Source of the DNA: Herbidospora yilanensis | Lineage (GTDB): Bacteria; Actinomycetota; Actinomycetes; Streptosporangiales; Streptosporangiaceae | Assembly: GCF_001570565.1 (NCBI RefSeq) | Contig: NZ_BBXE01000049.1 | Coordinates: 1-62,138, forward strand | Direction of reading: 5' to 3' | DNA: 62,138 nucleotides | In this document: positions 47,792 to 55,503 of the stretch, in pieces | How the letters are laid out: every line of letters starts with the position of its first letter | Numbering within the stretch: position 1 is the stretch's first letter | Made by a program: the position numbers and the translations under genes | The notes under the pieces: generated by a model | Database searches by the model: none | Told to the model about the DNA's origin: nothing | Seen by the model: the letters and a program-made list of their open reading frames with translations, nothing else

Positions 47792-48334
47792 TCACCACGC
47801 CAGCAGCAGGACCGTCAGCGTGGCCAGGAACCCGGCCGCGCACCACCGGCCCACCCAGGCGAGCCGCCCCAGCAGGTGGCGGTCCCACCCGGAGGGGTCG
47901 CCGCTCAGGGAGCGGGTGAGCGGCATCAGCACCCGGCCGAGGCCGAACCCGAGCCCGGCCAGCACGCCGGGGAGGAGGCCTCCGACGAGCACGACGGCGA
48001 GCACCAGGGTGTGCGGGAGCGCGGTCGGGGTGAACGTGCGCACGCCCGTGCCCATCTCGAAGCCGAACTGGAAGGGCCCCTCGAACCGGCTGCGCGCAAT
48101 GATCTCCTGCGGCACCAGCCTGCGGTTCTGGATCAGCGCGAGTGGACGTCCGGCCAGCTCGAAGGCGAGCAGCACCGCCGCCACCGGGATCAGCGCCCAG
48201 GTGCGCACGGCCTCCGGCACCACCGAGACGAACCCGCCGAAGGCCCCCGCGACGGTGCCCGACACCAGCCCGCCCAGCACCAGCCCGGACGAGAAGGCCG
48301 TGAGTTGTCCCCGCCAGACCGGCGAGGTCAGCAA
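47792..48334 (-). CDS. Membrane protein of SARP cluster, unknown
   Basis: 180 residues, about four helices (AFSSGLVLGGLVSGTVAGAF; TWALIPVAAVLLAFELAG; HTLVLAVVLVGGLLPGVLAG; WCAAGFLATLTVLLLAW). A polar stretch LVPQEIIARSRFEGPFQFGF follows helix two. The best start is TTG 48334 with a poor ribosome site, so the N-terminus is uncertain. I cannot name a family. Its place between the small membrane gene and the MauE-like gene implies a role in the same membrane system. Confidence 0.65.
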   Translation of the reverse strand: MLTSPVWRGQLTAFSSGLVLGGLVSGTVAGAFGGFVSVVPEAVRTWALIPVAAVLLAFELAGRPLALIQNRRLVPQEIIARSRFEGPFQFGFEMGTGVRTFTPTALPHTLVLAVVLVGGLLPGVLAGLGFGLGRVLMPLTRSLSGDPSGWDRHLLGRLAWVGRWCAAGFLATLTVLLLAW

Positions 48335-48352
48335 ATCCGCTGAGTTGAGGCT

Positions 48353-48505
48353 TCAAACCGAGCCGGACAACGAGAACCCGGCGACCACGCCCATCAACGC
48401 CCAGGCGAGGAAGTCCAGCCTCCCGGGCCAGACCGCGCCGGCCGCGGCCACGAGCGCCGTCAGGGCGAAGAGGAACCCGGCCGTGCGGGTGGCGGGCAGG
48501 GTCAC
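48353..48505 (-). CDS. 50-residue single/double-helix membrane peptide
   Basis: MTLPATRTAGFLFALTALVA then a second hydrophobic run WALMGVVAGFSLSGSV. The GTG start overlaps the stop of the light-chain-like gene by 4 bp, which supports it as a real, translationally coupled gene despite its size. Function unknown. Confidence 0.55.
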   Translation of the reverse strand: MTLPATRTAGFLFALTALVAAAGAVWPGRLDFLAWALMGVVAGFSLSGSV

Positions 48506-48999
48506 GGGTTGGCCCGCGAGCAGATGTAGAAGGTGCTGCCCGCGCCGTACACCACGAAGCGGCCGTCGGCACAGCGGTAGGGGGTGCTGCCGCTCGTCCA
48601 GCGCCAGGCGTTCTTCTTCGTGACCCCGCCCGCGCCGCACTCGACGATCGGCGTGTAGTAGGAGTAGGCGTTGCCGTCGGTGCGGAACCAGCCGTCGCTG
48701 CCGCAGTAGCTGCTGGAGTACGACCCGCCCACGCACACCCGCTGGGTGGTGCCGTCGCGGTAGCCGTCGAAGTCGGTGTAGCCGCTGTTCGAGCAGCCCG
48801 ACCACTCCGTGCCCACGGTCGCCGAGGCGGTCCTGACGCGGGCGGGCGGCAGCGCGCCCACCACGTTCAGCGCCAGCGCGCCGCCGAGCACGCCGACCGA
48901 CCTGACCATCGTGCGCCGCGACACGCGGGCCCGGACCGGCGGACGCGCCGCCACGTCCTCGTCCGCCGCCGGGACGTCGGACCAGTAGTCGCGGGTCAT
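48502..48999 (-). CDS. Tat-exported Cys-rich protein resembling methylamine dehydrogenase light chain
   Basis: 165 residues. A twin-arginine signal (SRRTMVRSVGVLGGALAL, residues 27-45) follows a long N-region, as in MauA precursors. The mature part has six cysteines (69, 89, 99, 121, 143, 160). By eye, SDGWFRTDGNAYSYYTPIVE and the end VVYGAGSTFYIC line up with the MauA segments around its first cofactor tryptophan and its C-terminus. MauA has about twelve cysteines and makes tryptophan tryptophylquinone from two tryptophans; here W104 fits the first, but the second position reads Val, so that cofactor is unlikely. No large subunit or MauG gene is in the window. Probably a disulfide-rich secreted protein of unknown function. 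Confidence 0.6.
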   Translation of the reverse strand: MTRDYWSDVPAADEDVAARPPVRARVSRRTMVRSVGVLGGALALNVVGALPPARVRTASATVGTEWSGCSNSGYTDFDGYRDGTTQRVCVGGSYSSSYCGSDGWFRTDGNAYSYYTPIVECGAGGVTKKNAWRWTSGSTPYRCADGRFVVYGAGSTFYICSRANP

Positions 49000-49006
49000 G
49001 TCGTTG

Positions 49007-49516
49007 TCACCTCACGTTCGACGATTCGGGCAGATCCACCCCGAGAAGCCGGTCGAGGTCCGGGTCGGACCCGACCGCGCGGCGCCACTCCTCTGTGCCG
49101 TCGGGGGCGTACTTCACGAGCGAGGGGGTCGCGCCGACCGCGACCGAACCGAGCAGCTCGGCGTCGACGACCGCCTCGACGTGGGGGGCCGGTCCGGCCC
49201 AGGCCGCGCCCGCCTCCCCCGCACTGAGCAGGACCAGCCGGCCCTTCACCCGGCCGGGCGGCATCCCGGCCAGATGGACGGCGCGGGCCCGGCAGCTCGG
49301 GCACTGCTCGGAGACCACGAGGACGAAGGTCGGCCGCCCGTCGGCGGAGGCGAAGCGGGTCACTCTCCGGACGGTGTCCGGACCGGGGGCGGCGGGCACG
49401 GCCAGCACCGCCTGCTGGAGCTCGCGGACGATCCTGAGCAGCGCGGAGATCGCGAACAGGGCGATCACCATGCCGAGGAAGCCGAACACGGCCAGCGAGT
49501 TGATCACGTTCTGCAC
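49007..49516 (-). CDS. Membrane-anchored thioredoxin-like (MauD-like) protein
   Basis: 169 residues. One N-terminal helix (VFGFLGMVIALFAISALLRIV) anchors a thioredoxin-like domain facing out, with a CxxC motif in VVSEQCPSCRAR (C72, C75) and the cis-Pro segment VGATPSLVKYAPDG. MauD has the same layout and keeps the light chain correctly disulfide-bonded. It lies 7 bp upstream of the light-chain-like gene. Start at GTG 49516. Confidence 0.78.
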   Translation of the reverse strand: MQNVINSLAVFGFLGMVIALFAISALLRIVRELQQAVLAVPAAPGPDTVRRVTRFASADGRPTFVLVVSEQCPSCRARAVHLAGMPPGRVKGRLVLLSAGEAGAAWAGPAPHVEAVVDAELLGSVAVGATPSLVKYAPDGTEEWRRAVGSDPDLDRLLGVDLPESSNVR

Positions 49517-49521
49517 GGCGG

Positions 49522-50193
49522 TCAGCTCAGCCCGCAGGTGAGGGCGTCGGCGACGGCCGCGAACCGGGGGTCGTCGGCGTCCCGCGCGGTGAGGATCGTG
49601 GTCGTCGAGGTGTTGACCAGGACGGCCGAGCGCAGGACCCGCCCGTCGTCGGCCCGCTCGTCGCGTTTCCACAACGCGCCGCCGCGCACCCGTTTGCCGG
49701 TGCCACCGGGCGTGGGCAGCGCTCCGGCCGGGTTGACCTGGATCGAGCAGACGCCCTCCAGGCTGTTGACCGCGAGCAGGCCGTCGAGGCGCACCCGCGC
49801 CCCGAGCCGGGGAGCCAGCACGACCCCGTCGGGGGCGTCGCGGACGTCGAAGGCGGCGAGCAACCCGATGAAGGCCTCGAACGGCACGTTCGTCCCCTGG
49901 ACGAAGGTGTAGACCTCGTGGTGCGGCCCGATCCAGAGCATCGTGGTGCCGCCGTTCTCCGGGTCCTCGTGGGAGACCAGCCGGGCCCCGTGCCACGACA
50001 CCTCGCGGACGGTGAACCGGTCGTACTCGCCGAGGTGGCGGGCGATGAGCTCACGCGCGCCGGCCGCGCCGGTGTGGAAACGCTGCGCGCCGCGGTCGCT
50101 CCGCGCCCAGAGCAGGTAGCTCCAGCCCATGGTGAAGGGCTGCGGGCTGCCGTCGACGGTGAGCGTACGGCCATCTGGTGTTCGCGCTAACAT
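49522..50193 (-). CDS. Unknown protein of SARP cluster
   Basis: About 223 residues, soluble, no signal peptide or membrane segment: MLARTPDGRTLTVDGSPQPF, WSYLLWARSDRG, HEDPENGGTTMLWIGPHHEV, VNSLEGVCSIQVNPAGALP, ending ADALTCGLS. I do not recognise a family. It is first in the row of structural genes, 5 bp before the thioredoxin-like gene, so it is likely needed for the same process. ATG 50193 chosen; the frame stays open upstream to 50247. Confidence 0.6.
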   Translation of the reverse strand: MLARTPDGRTLTVDGSPQPFTMGWSYLLWARSDRGAQRFHTGAAGARELIARHLGEYDRFTVREVSWHGARLVSHEDPENGGTTMLWIGPHHEVYTFVQGTNVPFEAFIGLLAAFDVRDAPDGVVLAPRLGARVRLDGLLAVNSLEGVCSIQVNPAGALPTPGGTGKRVRGGALWKRDERADDGRVLRSAVLVNTSTTTILTARDADDPRFAAVADALTCGLS

Positions 50194-50259
50194 CGCCACG
50201 GCACCAGAGTGAGCGCTCCGCGTCCACGGCCGCCACACGACCGCCATACGGCCGCCACA

Positions 50260-51009
50260 TCACAGGCCTGCGTCCTCCAGGAGGATGCGGTCGTGCAGGG
50301 CCGTCAGCGTGGTCGACGGCCCGACCCCGATGTGCTCGACCAGCGCCGCCCGGCAGTCGTGGTAGACCAGCAGCGCGTCGGCCCGGCGGCCGCTCTTGTG
50401 CAGGGCGAGCATCAGCCGGGCGCGCAGGTCCTCGCGCAGCGGAGCGCGGGCGACCGCCACCCGGAGCTGGTCGATGGCCTCCTCGTAGGCGCCCAAGCGG
50501 ATGCACGCGCCGGCGAAGTCGCCGACCGCGGCCGTCCGGCGCTCGTCGAGCTGGGTGGCGGCGTTGCGCAGCGCGTCGGAGCTGTCGGCGAGGTCCTGGA
50601 GCGCCCCGCCGCGCCAGAGGGCGAGGCCGTCCCTGAGCAGGCGGGCCGCCGCGGCGTCGTCGCGCTCGGCCAGCGCGGTGGCCGCGGCCGACCGCGCGGC
50701 CTCGAACTCGGCCAGGTCGAGCCGGCCCTCGACGTCGGTCATCCGGTAGCCGCCGGGCTCGGTCCGGATCTCGACGCCGGAGCAGGCCAGCCCCTTGCGC
50801 AGGTCGGCGATGTAGGTCTGGAGGTTCCGCCGCGCCGACGGCGGTGCGCCGTCCCCCCACAGGACGGCGATGCAGCGCTCGGTCGGGACCGTGTGGGGCG
50901 AGTCGAGCAGCAGGAGGGCGAGGAGCTGGCGGTGCTTGATCCGGGTCAGGGCGAGCCGGCTGCCGTCCGGCCGCTGGATTTCGAAGTGCCCGAGCAGGAG
51001 AAATCTCAT
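50260..51009 (-). CDS. SARP-type (AfsR/DnrI/RedD family) regulator
   Basis: 249 residues. An OmpR-like winged-helix domain (RFLLLGHFEIQRPDGSRLAL, then HRQLLALLLLDSPHTVPTER, NLQTYIADLRKGL) precedes the bacterial transcriptional activation domain (DLAEFEAARSAAATALAERD; ALLVYHDCRAALVEHIGVGP). This is the minimal SARP form, which activates secondary-metabolite and some other clusters from promoters with direct repeats. It lies between the tRNA-Sec gene and the operon below, on the same strand, so it probably activates that operon. Start ATG 51009. Confidence 0.9.
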   Translation of the reverse strand: MRFLLLGHFEIQRPDGSRLALTRIKHRQLLALLLLDSPHTVPTERCIAVLWGDGAPPSARRNLQTYIADLRKGLACSGVEIRTEPGGYRMTDVEGRLDLAEFEAARSAAATALAERDDAAAARLLRDGLALWRGGALQDLADSSDALRNAATQLDERRTAAVGDFAGACIRLGAYEEAIDQLRVAVARAPLREDLRARLMLALHKSGRRADALLVYHDCRAALVEHIGVGPSTTLTALHDRILLEDAGL

Positions 51010-51039
51010 GGAACTCCAGCCGACTCTGGGGGGAGCAGC

Positions 51040-51131
51040 GGAGACGGACGGGAATCGAACCCGCCGCGCCGAGGTCCTCGGCGCCACCGGTTTTGAAGAC
51101 CGGGAGGGCCACCAGGCACCTGCACGTCCCC
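51040..51131 (-). tRNA. selC: tRNA-Sec (anticodon TCA)
   Basis: 92 nt. The anticodon stem CCGGT / ACCGG holds the loop CTTCAAA, giving anticodon TCA that reads UGA. The long variable arm (CGCCGAG / CTCGGCG) and a T-arm GCGGG-TTCGATT-CCCGT are present, with an acceptor of about seven pairs plus one doubtful eighth (GGGGACGT / CCGTCTCC) and a six-pair D-stem with a bulge. These are selenocysteine tRNA traits. It lies 54 bp downstream of selA on the same strand, so may be co-transcribed. Confidence 0.9.
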
Positions 51132-51185
51132 AATGATAACGCTATCAAAGAAATGTTCTGGTGCCAGCCGAGGCGGTCGAGGCGA

Positions 51186-52472
51186 TCACCTCCACGCGGC
51201 CACCACCGCGTGGAAGAGGTCGTCGTCGCGGTGCGGCGCGACCGCCCGCAGGTCGAGCAGGCAGCGCCCGCCCTCGACCCGGCCGACCACCGCCGGGTCG
51301 CCCGTCCGCAGCGGCCGGGCCAGCGCCTCGGGCACCGCCACCGCCGCGCTGGGCAGCACGACGCCGGGTGCTCCCCCGCCGCCGACGGCGGCCCCGGTGC
51401 CGAGCGCCTCGGCCGGCACGCCCGCCTCGGCCAGCCGGCGCGCCAGGTCGTCGGCGCGGCGGCGCACGACGGCCGGGTCGGCGGTCAGGGCCTCGCGGGC
51501 CGGGTTGGCCGCGTGGGTGAGCGTGGCCTCCACCGCCGCGAGCGTCAGCTTGTCCACCCGCAGTGCGCGGGCCAGCGGGTGGCGGCGCAGCCGCTCGACC
51601 ACGTCGGCCCGCCCGAGCAGCAGGCCGCACTGCGGGCCGCCGAGCAGTTTGTCGCCGCTGGCCGTGACCAGGTCGGCGCCCGCGCGCAACCAGGTCGCGG
51701 CGTCGGGCTCGGCCGGCAGCAGCGGCTCGGGCGTCAGCAGTCCCGAGCCGATGTCGGCGACCAGCGGCACGCCCAGCCCGGTCAGTTCGGCGACGGACGG
51801 CGTGGCCGCGAACCCCTCGATCCGGTAGTTCGAGGGATGCACCTTGAGCACGAAACCGGTCGCGGGCCCGATCGCCCCGGCGTAGTCGGCCACCGAGGTG
51901 CGGTTGGTGGTGCCGACCTCGCGCAGGCGGGCCCCGGTGGAGGCCAGCAGGTCGGGCAGCCGGAAGCCGTCGCCGATCTCGACCAGTTCCCCCCGGCTGA
52001 TCACGATCTCCCGGCCCTGGGCCAGCGTGGTCGCGGCCAGCACCAGCGCGGCGGCGTTGTTGTTGACCAGGTGGACCGCCTCCGCGTCCGGGACGGCCCG
52101 CGCGAGCGCGGCCAGCGCCGCGCGGCCGCGCCGGGCCCGGCGTCCGGTCTCCAGGTCGAACTCGACGTCGGTGGTCCCGCCGGCGTCCCGGACCGCGTCG
52201 AGGGCCGGGGCGGAGAGCGGGGCCCGGCCGAGGTTGGTGTGCAGGAGCACCCCGGTGGCGTTGATCACCTGACGGGGCCCGCCGCCCGGCAGCGACCGCA
52301 CCACCTCGTCCGGCACGTCGGCGGGGCTGATCTCCCCGTCTCTCGCCCGTCGCTGGGCCGCCTGGACGGCTCCCTTGACCCGGCCCCGGCCCAGACGTTC
52401 GACGAACGGGGCGAGGCGGGGATCGTCCAGGAGCGCGTCGGTGCGGGGGATGTGGCGCCGCGGGTCGGTCAC
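51186..52472 (-). CDS. selA: L-seryl-tRNA(Sec) selenium transferase
   Basis: 428 residues, slightly shorter than the usual 460. Converts Ser-tRNA(Sec) to Sec-tRNA(Sec) using selenophosphate and PLP, in the cytoplasm. Motifs: VINATGVLLHTNLGRAPLS, VEFDLETGRRARRG, HLVNNNAAALVLA, EIGDGFRLPDLL, GTTNRTSVADY, LVADIGSGLL and the PLP-lysine motif VTASGDKLLGGPQCG. The start is GTG 52472; a promoter-like TATATC nearly one leaderless spacing upstream agrees. Divergent from selD. Confidence 0.95.
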   Translation of the reverse strand: MTDPRRHIPRTDALLDDPRLAPFVERLGRGRVKGAVQAAQRRARDGEISPADVPDEVVRSLPGGGPRQVINATGVLLHTNLGRAPLSAPALDAVRDAGGTTDVEFDLETGRRARRGRAALAALARAVPDAEAVHLVNNNAAALVLAATTLAQGREIVISRGELVEIGDGFRLPDLLASTGARLREVGTTNRTSVADYAGAIGPATGFVLKVHPSNYRIEGFAATPSVAELTGLGVPLVADIGSGLLTPEPLLPAEPDAATWLRAGADLVTASGDKLLGGPQCGLLLGRADVVERLRRHPLARALRVDKLTLAAVEATLTHAANPAREALTADPAVVRRRADDLARRLAEAGVPAEALGTGAAVGGGGAPGVVLPSAAVAVPEALARPLRTGDPAVVGRVEGGRCLLDLRAVAPHRDDDLFHAVVAAWR

Positions 52473-52476
52473 GACA

Positions 52477-52520
52477 GATCGGGATATACCAATCCGCCGA
52501 TCCGCGCAATGATCCCGATC
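52477..52520. promoter_or_regulatory. selA-selD divergent promoter with 9-bp inverted repeat
   Basis: GATCGGGAT (52477-52485) and ATCCCGATC (52512-52520) are perfect mirror arms filling the 48-bp gap between the two start codons. A minus-strand TTGCGC (52509-52504) with TATATC (52488-52483) could serve selA. The arms may be a shared operator or form a hairpin. Confidence 0.5.
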
Positions 52521-53504
52521 ATGGTGAGACTGACCCAATACGCCCAGGGCGGCGGCTGCGCGTGCAAGATCCCGCCCGGCGAACTCGAAGACGTCCTGGC
52601 GGGTCTCGGCGTCACCCCCACGGACCCCGCCGGAGAACTGCTGGTCGGGCTGGAGACCGGAGACGACGCCGCCGTCGTCCGCGTCGAGGGCGGCACGGCG
52701 GTCGTCGGCACCGCCGACTTCTTCACCCCGGTGGTGGACGACCCCTACGACTGGGGCCGCATCGCCGCCGCCAACGCCCTGTCCGACGTGTACGCCATGG
52801 GCGCCCGCCCCCTCATGGCGCTCAACCTGCTCTGCTGGCCCCGGGAGACCCTCTCGTACGACCTGGCCCGCGAGGTCCTGCGCGGCGGCGCGGACGTGGC
52901 CGCCTCGGCCGGCTGCCACGTGGCGGGCGGCCACAGCGTCGTCGACGCCGAGCCGAAGTACGGCATGGCCGTCACCGGCCTCGCCGATCCCGCCGCCCTG
53001 ATGCGCAACGACGCCGGCCGCGCCGGATTGCCGCTGTCGCTCACCAAGCCGCTCGGCCTCGGCGTGCTCAACAACCGCCACAAGGCGACGGGCGAGGTGT
53101 TCCCGGAGGCGGTCGCCGTCATGACGCGGCTCAACGCCGTCGCGAGCGAGGCCGCCGTCCGGGCCGGGGTGCGCTGCGCGACCGACGTGACCGGGTTCGG
53201 GCTGCTCGGTCACCTCTTCAAGCTGGCCAGGGCCTCGGGTGTGACGGCCGTGCTGGACAGCGGGAAGGTGCCCCTGCTGGAGGGGGCGCGGGAGGCCGTC
53301 AGGGACGGGTTCGTGCCCGGGGGCTCGCGCCGCAACCTCGACTGGGTGGCCGCCCACCTGTCGGGCGGGGCCGACGAGGAGACGATGCTGCTGCTGGCCG
53401 ACGCGCAGACCTCCGGGGGGCTGCTGATCGCCGGGGAGGTGCCCGGCGCCCCGGTGATCGGCGAACTGGTGCCGCGCGGCGAGCACCCGATCGTGATCAG
53501 GTGA
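52521..53504 (+). CDS. selD: Selenophosphate synthase
   Basis: 327 residues. Makes selenophosphate from selenide and ATP. The active-site loop reads QGGGCACKIPP (C13, K16), with Cys where some organisms use selenocysteine, so it does not depend on itself. Further motifs: GDDAAVVRV, ADFFTPVVDDPYDWG, AANALSDVYAMGARP, HVAGGHSV and DVTGFGLLGHL. ATG 52521 overlaps the inverted repeat upstream. Its end overlaps the convergent GntR gene by 8 bp. selB is not in the window. Confidence 0.95.
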   Translation: MVRLTQYAQGGGCACKIPPGELEDVLAGLGVTPTDPAGELLVGLETGDDAAVVRVEGGTAVVGTADFFTPVVDDPYDWGRIAAANALSDVYAMGARPLMALNLLCWPRETLSYDLAREVLRGGADVAASAGCHVAGGHSVVDAEPKYGMAVTGLADPAALMRNDAGRAGLPLSLTKPLGLGVLNNRHKATGEVFPEAVAVMTRLNAVASEAAVRAGVRCATDVTGFGLLGHLFKLARASGVTAVLDSGKVPLLEGAREAVRDGFVPGGSRRNLDWVAAHLSGGADEETMLLLADAQTSGGLLIAGEVPGAPVIGELVPRGEHPIVIR

Positions 53505-54210
53505 CCCGCTCGCCCGGTTCGGGGGCGGCGGACCGCACCAGGTTCTCCCGCAACCAGGTCTCGGTCGTGCTCACGTGCATGAGCGCGGCCGCCTGGGCGA
53601 GCACCGCGTCGCCCCGCTCCAGCGCCCGGTAGATGGCGGCGTGCTCGGAGATCGTGCGGCCGGCCACGTTGCCTTCGAGCACGCCGCGCCAGACCCGGGC
53701 CCGGACGGTGCGGCTGGCTATCCCCACGAGCAGGGCGCACAACGCCCGGTTGCCGGTGGCCTCGAACACGGCGCGGTGGAAGGAGTCGTCGTGGTGGGTG
53801 AGCAGCTCGACGTCGCCCTGGGCGGCGACCATGGCGTCGAGGTGCTTCTGGAGCTCGGCGAGCTGGACCGGCGTGATGCGGGTGGCCGCCAGGCTGGTGG
53901 CCACCGGCTCGAACAACCTGCGCACCTCGGTGATCTCCAGGAGGTCGTCGCCCTGCATCATCTCGACCGCGACGCCGACGCCCTCCAGCAGCAGCGCGGG
54001 GTCGAGTGAGGTGACGTAGGTGCCGTCACCCCGCCGCACCTCCAGCACGCGGGTCGTGACCAGGGAGCGCACGGCCTCGCGGAGGAGGTTGCGGGACAGG
54101 CCCAGCGACGCGGCCAGGTCCTGCTCGGGAGGCAGCCGGGCCCCGGGAGGGAGCGTCCCATCCTTGATGAGCTGCCGGATGCGGACGATCGCCTGCTCGG
54201 TCAGAGACAT
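53497..54210 (-). CDS. GntR-family (FadR/FCD) regulator
   Basis: 237 residues. Winged helix: QAIVRIRQLIKDGTLPPGAR, LPPEQDLAASLGLSRNLLRE; the FCD ligand domain follows with metal/ligand residues in VRRLFEPVA, HDDSFHRAV and EHAAIYRAL. It is divergent from the fucose ABC operon, so it probably represses it. It is a close paralogue of the second GntR (58890-59600), sharing GDGTYVTSLDPALLLEG. Confidence 0.9.
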   Translation of the reverse strand: MSLTEQAIVRIRQLIKDGTLPPGARLPPEQDLAASLGLSRNLLREAVRSLVTTRVLEVRRGDGTYVTSLDPALLLEGVGVAVEMMQGDDLLEITEVRRLFEPVATSLAATRITPVQLAELQKHLDAMVAAQGDVELLTHHDDSFHRAVFEATGNRALCALLVGIASRTVRARVWRGVLEGNVAGRTISEHAAIYRALERGDAVLAQAAALMHVSTTETWLRENLVRSAAPEPGERVT

Positions 54211-54424
54211 AGGTGCATCCTGCCCCTCAATGCCCGCTCACCGGAAACCCGAGACAGACATGTGATGTTCAGAGAACACCTCCTAACGGCGTTCCGGCAT
54301 AACCGCAGGTGATCGCGTTTATGTTCGACAGCTCTAGACACCGGCATGCTTTGGGTCATAGAAAGACATCCCATGTCCGGCGCTCAAAGCGGGCTTCACC
54401 GCAATGGCACCCGAAGGAGTGACG

Positions 54425-55492
54425 ATGAGAATCAGACGCTTACCCGTCGCCGTGACGTTGTCAATGGCGGCCTGCCTGTTGACGGCGTGCGGCGGAGAGG
54501 AGACGCCGGCTCCGGCGGCCGGCGCCCCGGCGAAACCGGTGATCGGGGTCGACTACCCCCGGTCCGACACCGACTTCTGGAACTCCTACATCAGTTACGC
54601 GCCGAAGTTCGCCGGTGAGATCGGCGCCGACCTGAAGACCACCAACTCGCAGAACGACATCGCGAAGCTCACCGCGAACGTGCAGAGCCTGGTGAGCCAG
54701 GGCATCCGCGGGCTGGTCATGGCCCCGCAGGACACCGCGGCGGTGGCCCCCACGCTCCAGCAGCTCGAAGGCAAGAAGATCCCCGTCGTCCTGGTGGACA
54801 CCCGGCCCGACACGGGCAACGCCTTCATGGTCGTGCGCGCCGACAACCGCGCCTACGGCGAGAAGGCCTGCCGCTACCTCGGCGAGAAGCTCAAGGGGGC
54901 CGGCAAGGTCGTCATGCTCCAGGGCGACCTGGCCTCCATCAACGGCCGCGACCGCACCGAGGCCTTCAACGAGTGCATGGCGCAGCACTACCCCGGCATC
55001 AAGGTCTTCGGCGAGGCCACGAACTGGGACGGCGCGGTCGCCTCGCAGAAGCTCTCGACGGTGCTCACCGCCAACCCCGACGTCAAGGGCGTCTACATGC
55101 AGTCGAGCTTCGCGCTGGCCGGCACCCTCCAGGTGCTCAAGCAGCGCGACCTGCTGGTGCCGCCGGACGACCCGAAGCACGTCTTCGTGGTCTCCAACGA
55201 CGGCATCCCGCAGGAGCTCAAGGACATCGCGGCGGGCAACATCGACGCGACCGTGTCCCAGCCCGCCGACCTCTACGCCAAGTGGGCGCTGGAGTACACC
55301 AAGGCGGCGATCGAGGGCAAGACCTTCGCCCCCGGGAAGACCGACCACGACAGCACCATCATCGAGGTCCGGCCGGGCCTGCTCGAAGACCAGCTCTCCG
55401 CGCCGCTCGTCACGCTCGACGGCGGCACCTACGGCGGCATCCCCAGCGTGAAGCACGACGACAAGTCGCTCTGGGGCAACAACCTGAGCTGA
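54425..55492 (+). CDS. Sugar-binding lipoprotein (family 4 SBP) of L-fucose-type ABC importer
   Basis: 355 residues. Lipobox LLTAC, then a ribose-binding-protein-like fold: VIGVDYPRSDTDFWNSYISY, GIRGLVMAPQDTAAVAPTLQ, GKVVMLQGDLASINGRDRTE, DGIPQELKDIAAGNIDATVS. It should capture a monosaccharide and hand it to the permease. ATG 54425 has GGAG 8 bp upstream. The following fuconate dehydratase and fucosidase genes make L-fucose the likely ligand (inference). Confidence 0.9.
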   Translation: MRIRRLPVAVTLSMAACLLTACGGEETPAPAAGAPAKPVIGVDYPRSDTDFWNSYISYAPKFAGEIGADLKTTNSQNDIAKLTANVQSLVSQGIRGLVMAPQDTAAVAPTLQQLEGKKIPVVLVDTRPDTGNAFMVVRADNRAYGEKACRYLGEKLKGAGKVVMLQGDLASINGRDRTEAFNECMAQHYPGIKVFGEATNWDGAVASQKLSTVLTANPDVKGVYMQSSFALAGTLQVLKQRDLLVPPDDPKHVFVVSNDGIPQELKDIAAGNIDATVSQPADLYAKWALEYTKAAIEGKTFAPGKTDHDSTIIEVRPGLLEDQLSAPLVTLDGGTYGGIPSVKHDDKSLWGNNLS

Positions 55493-55503
55493 GAGGCACG
55501 ACG

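Noticed and set aside
48502-48999. Functional methylamine dehydrogenase light chain
   Set aside because: Too few cysteines, the second cofactor tryptophan seems absent, and no large subunit or MauG gene adjoins it. Only a fold-level resemblance is claimed.
54211-54424. A defined FadR-type operator before the fucose importer
   Set aside because: TGTGATGTTC and nearby half-dyads are present, but none is a convincing palindrome shared with the region at 60903-61250.
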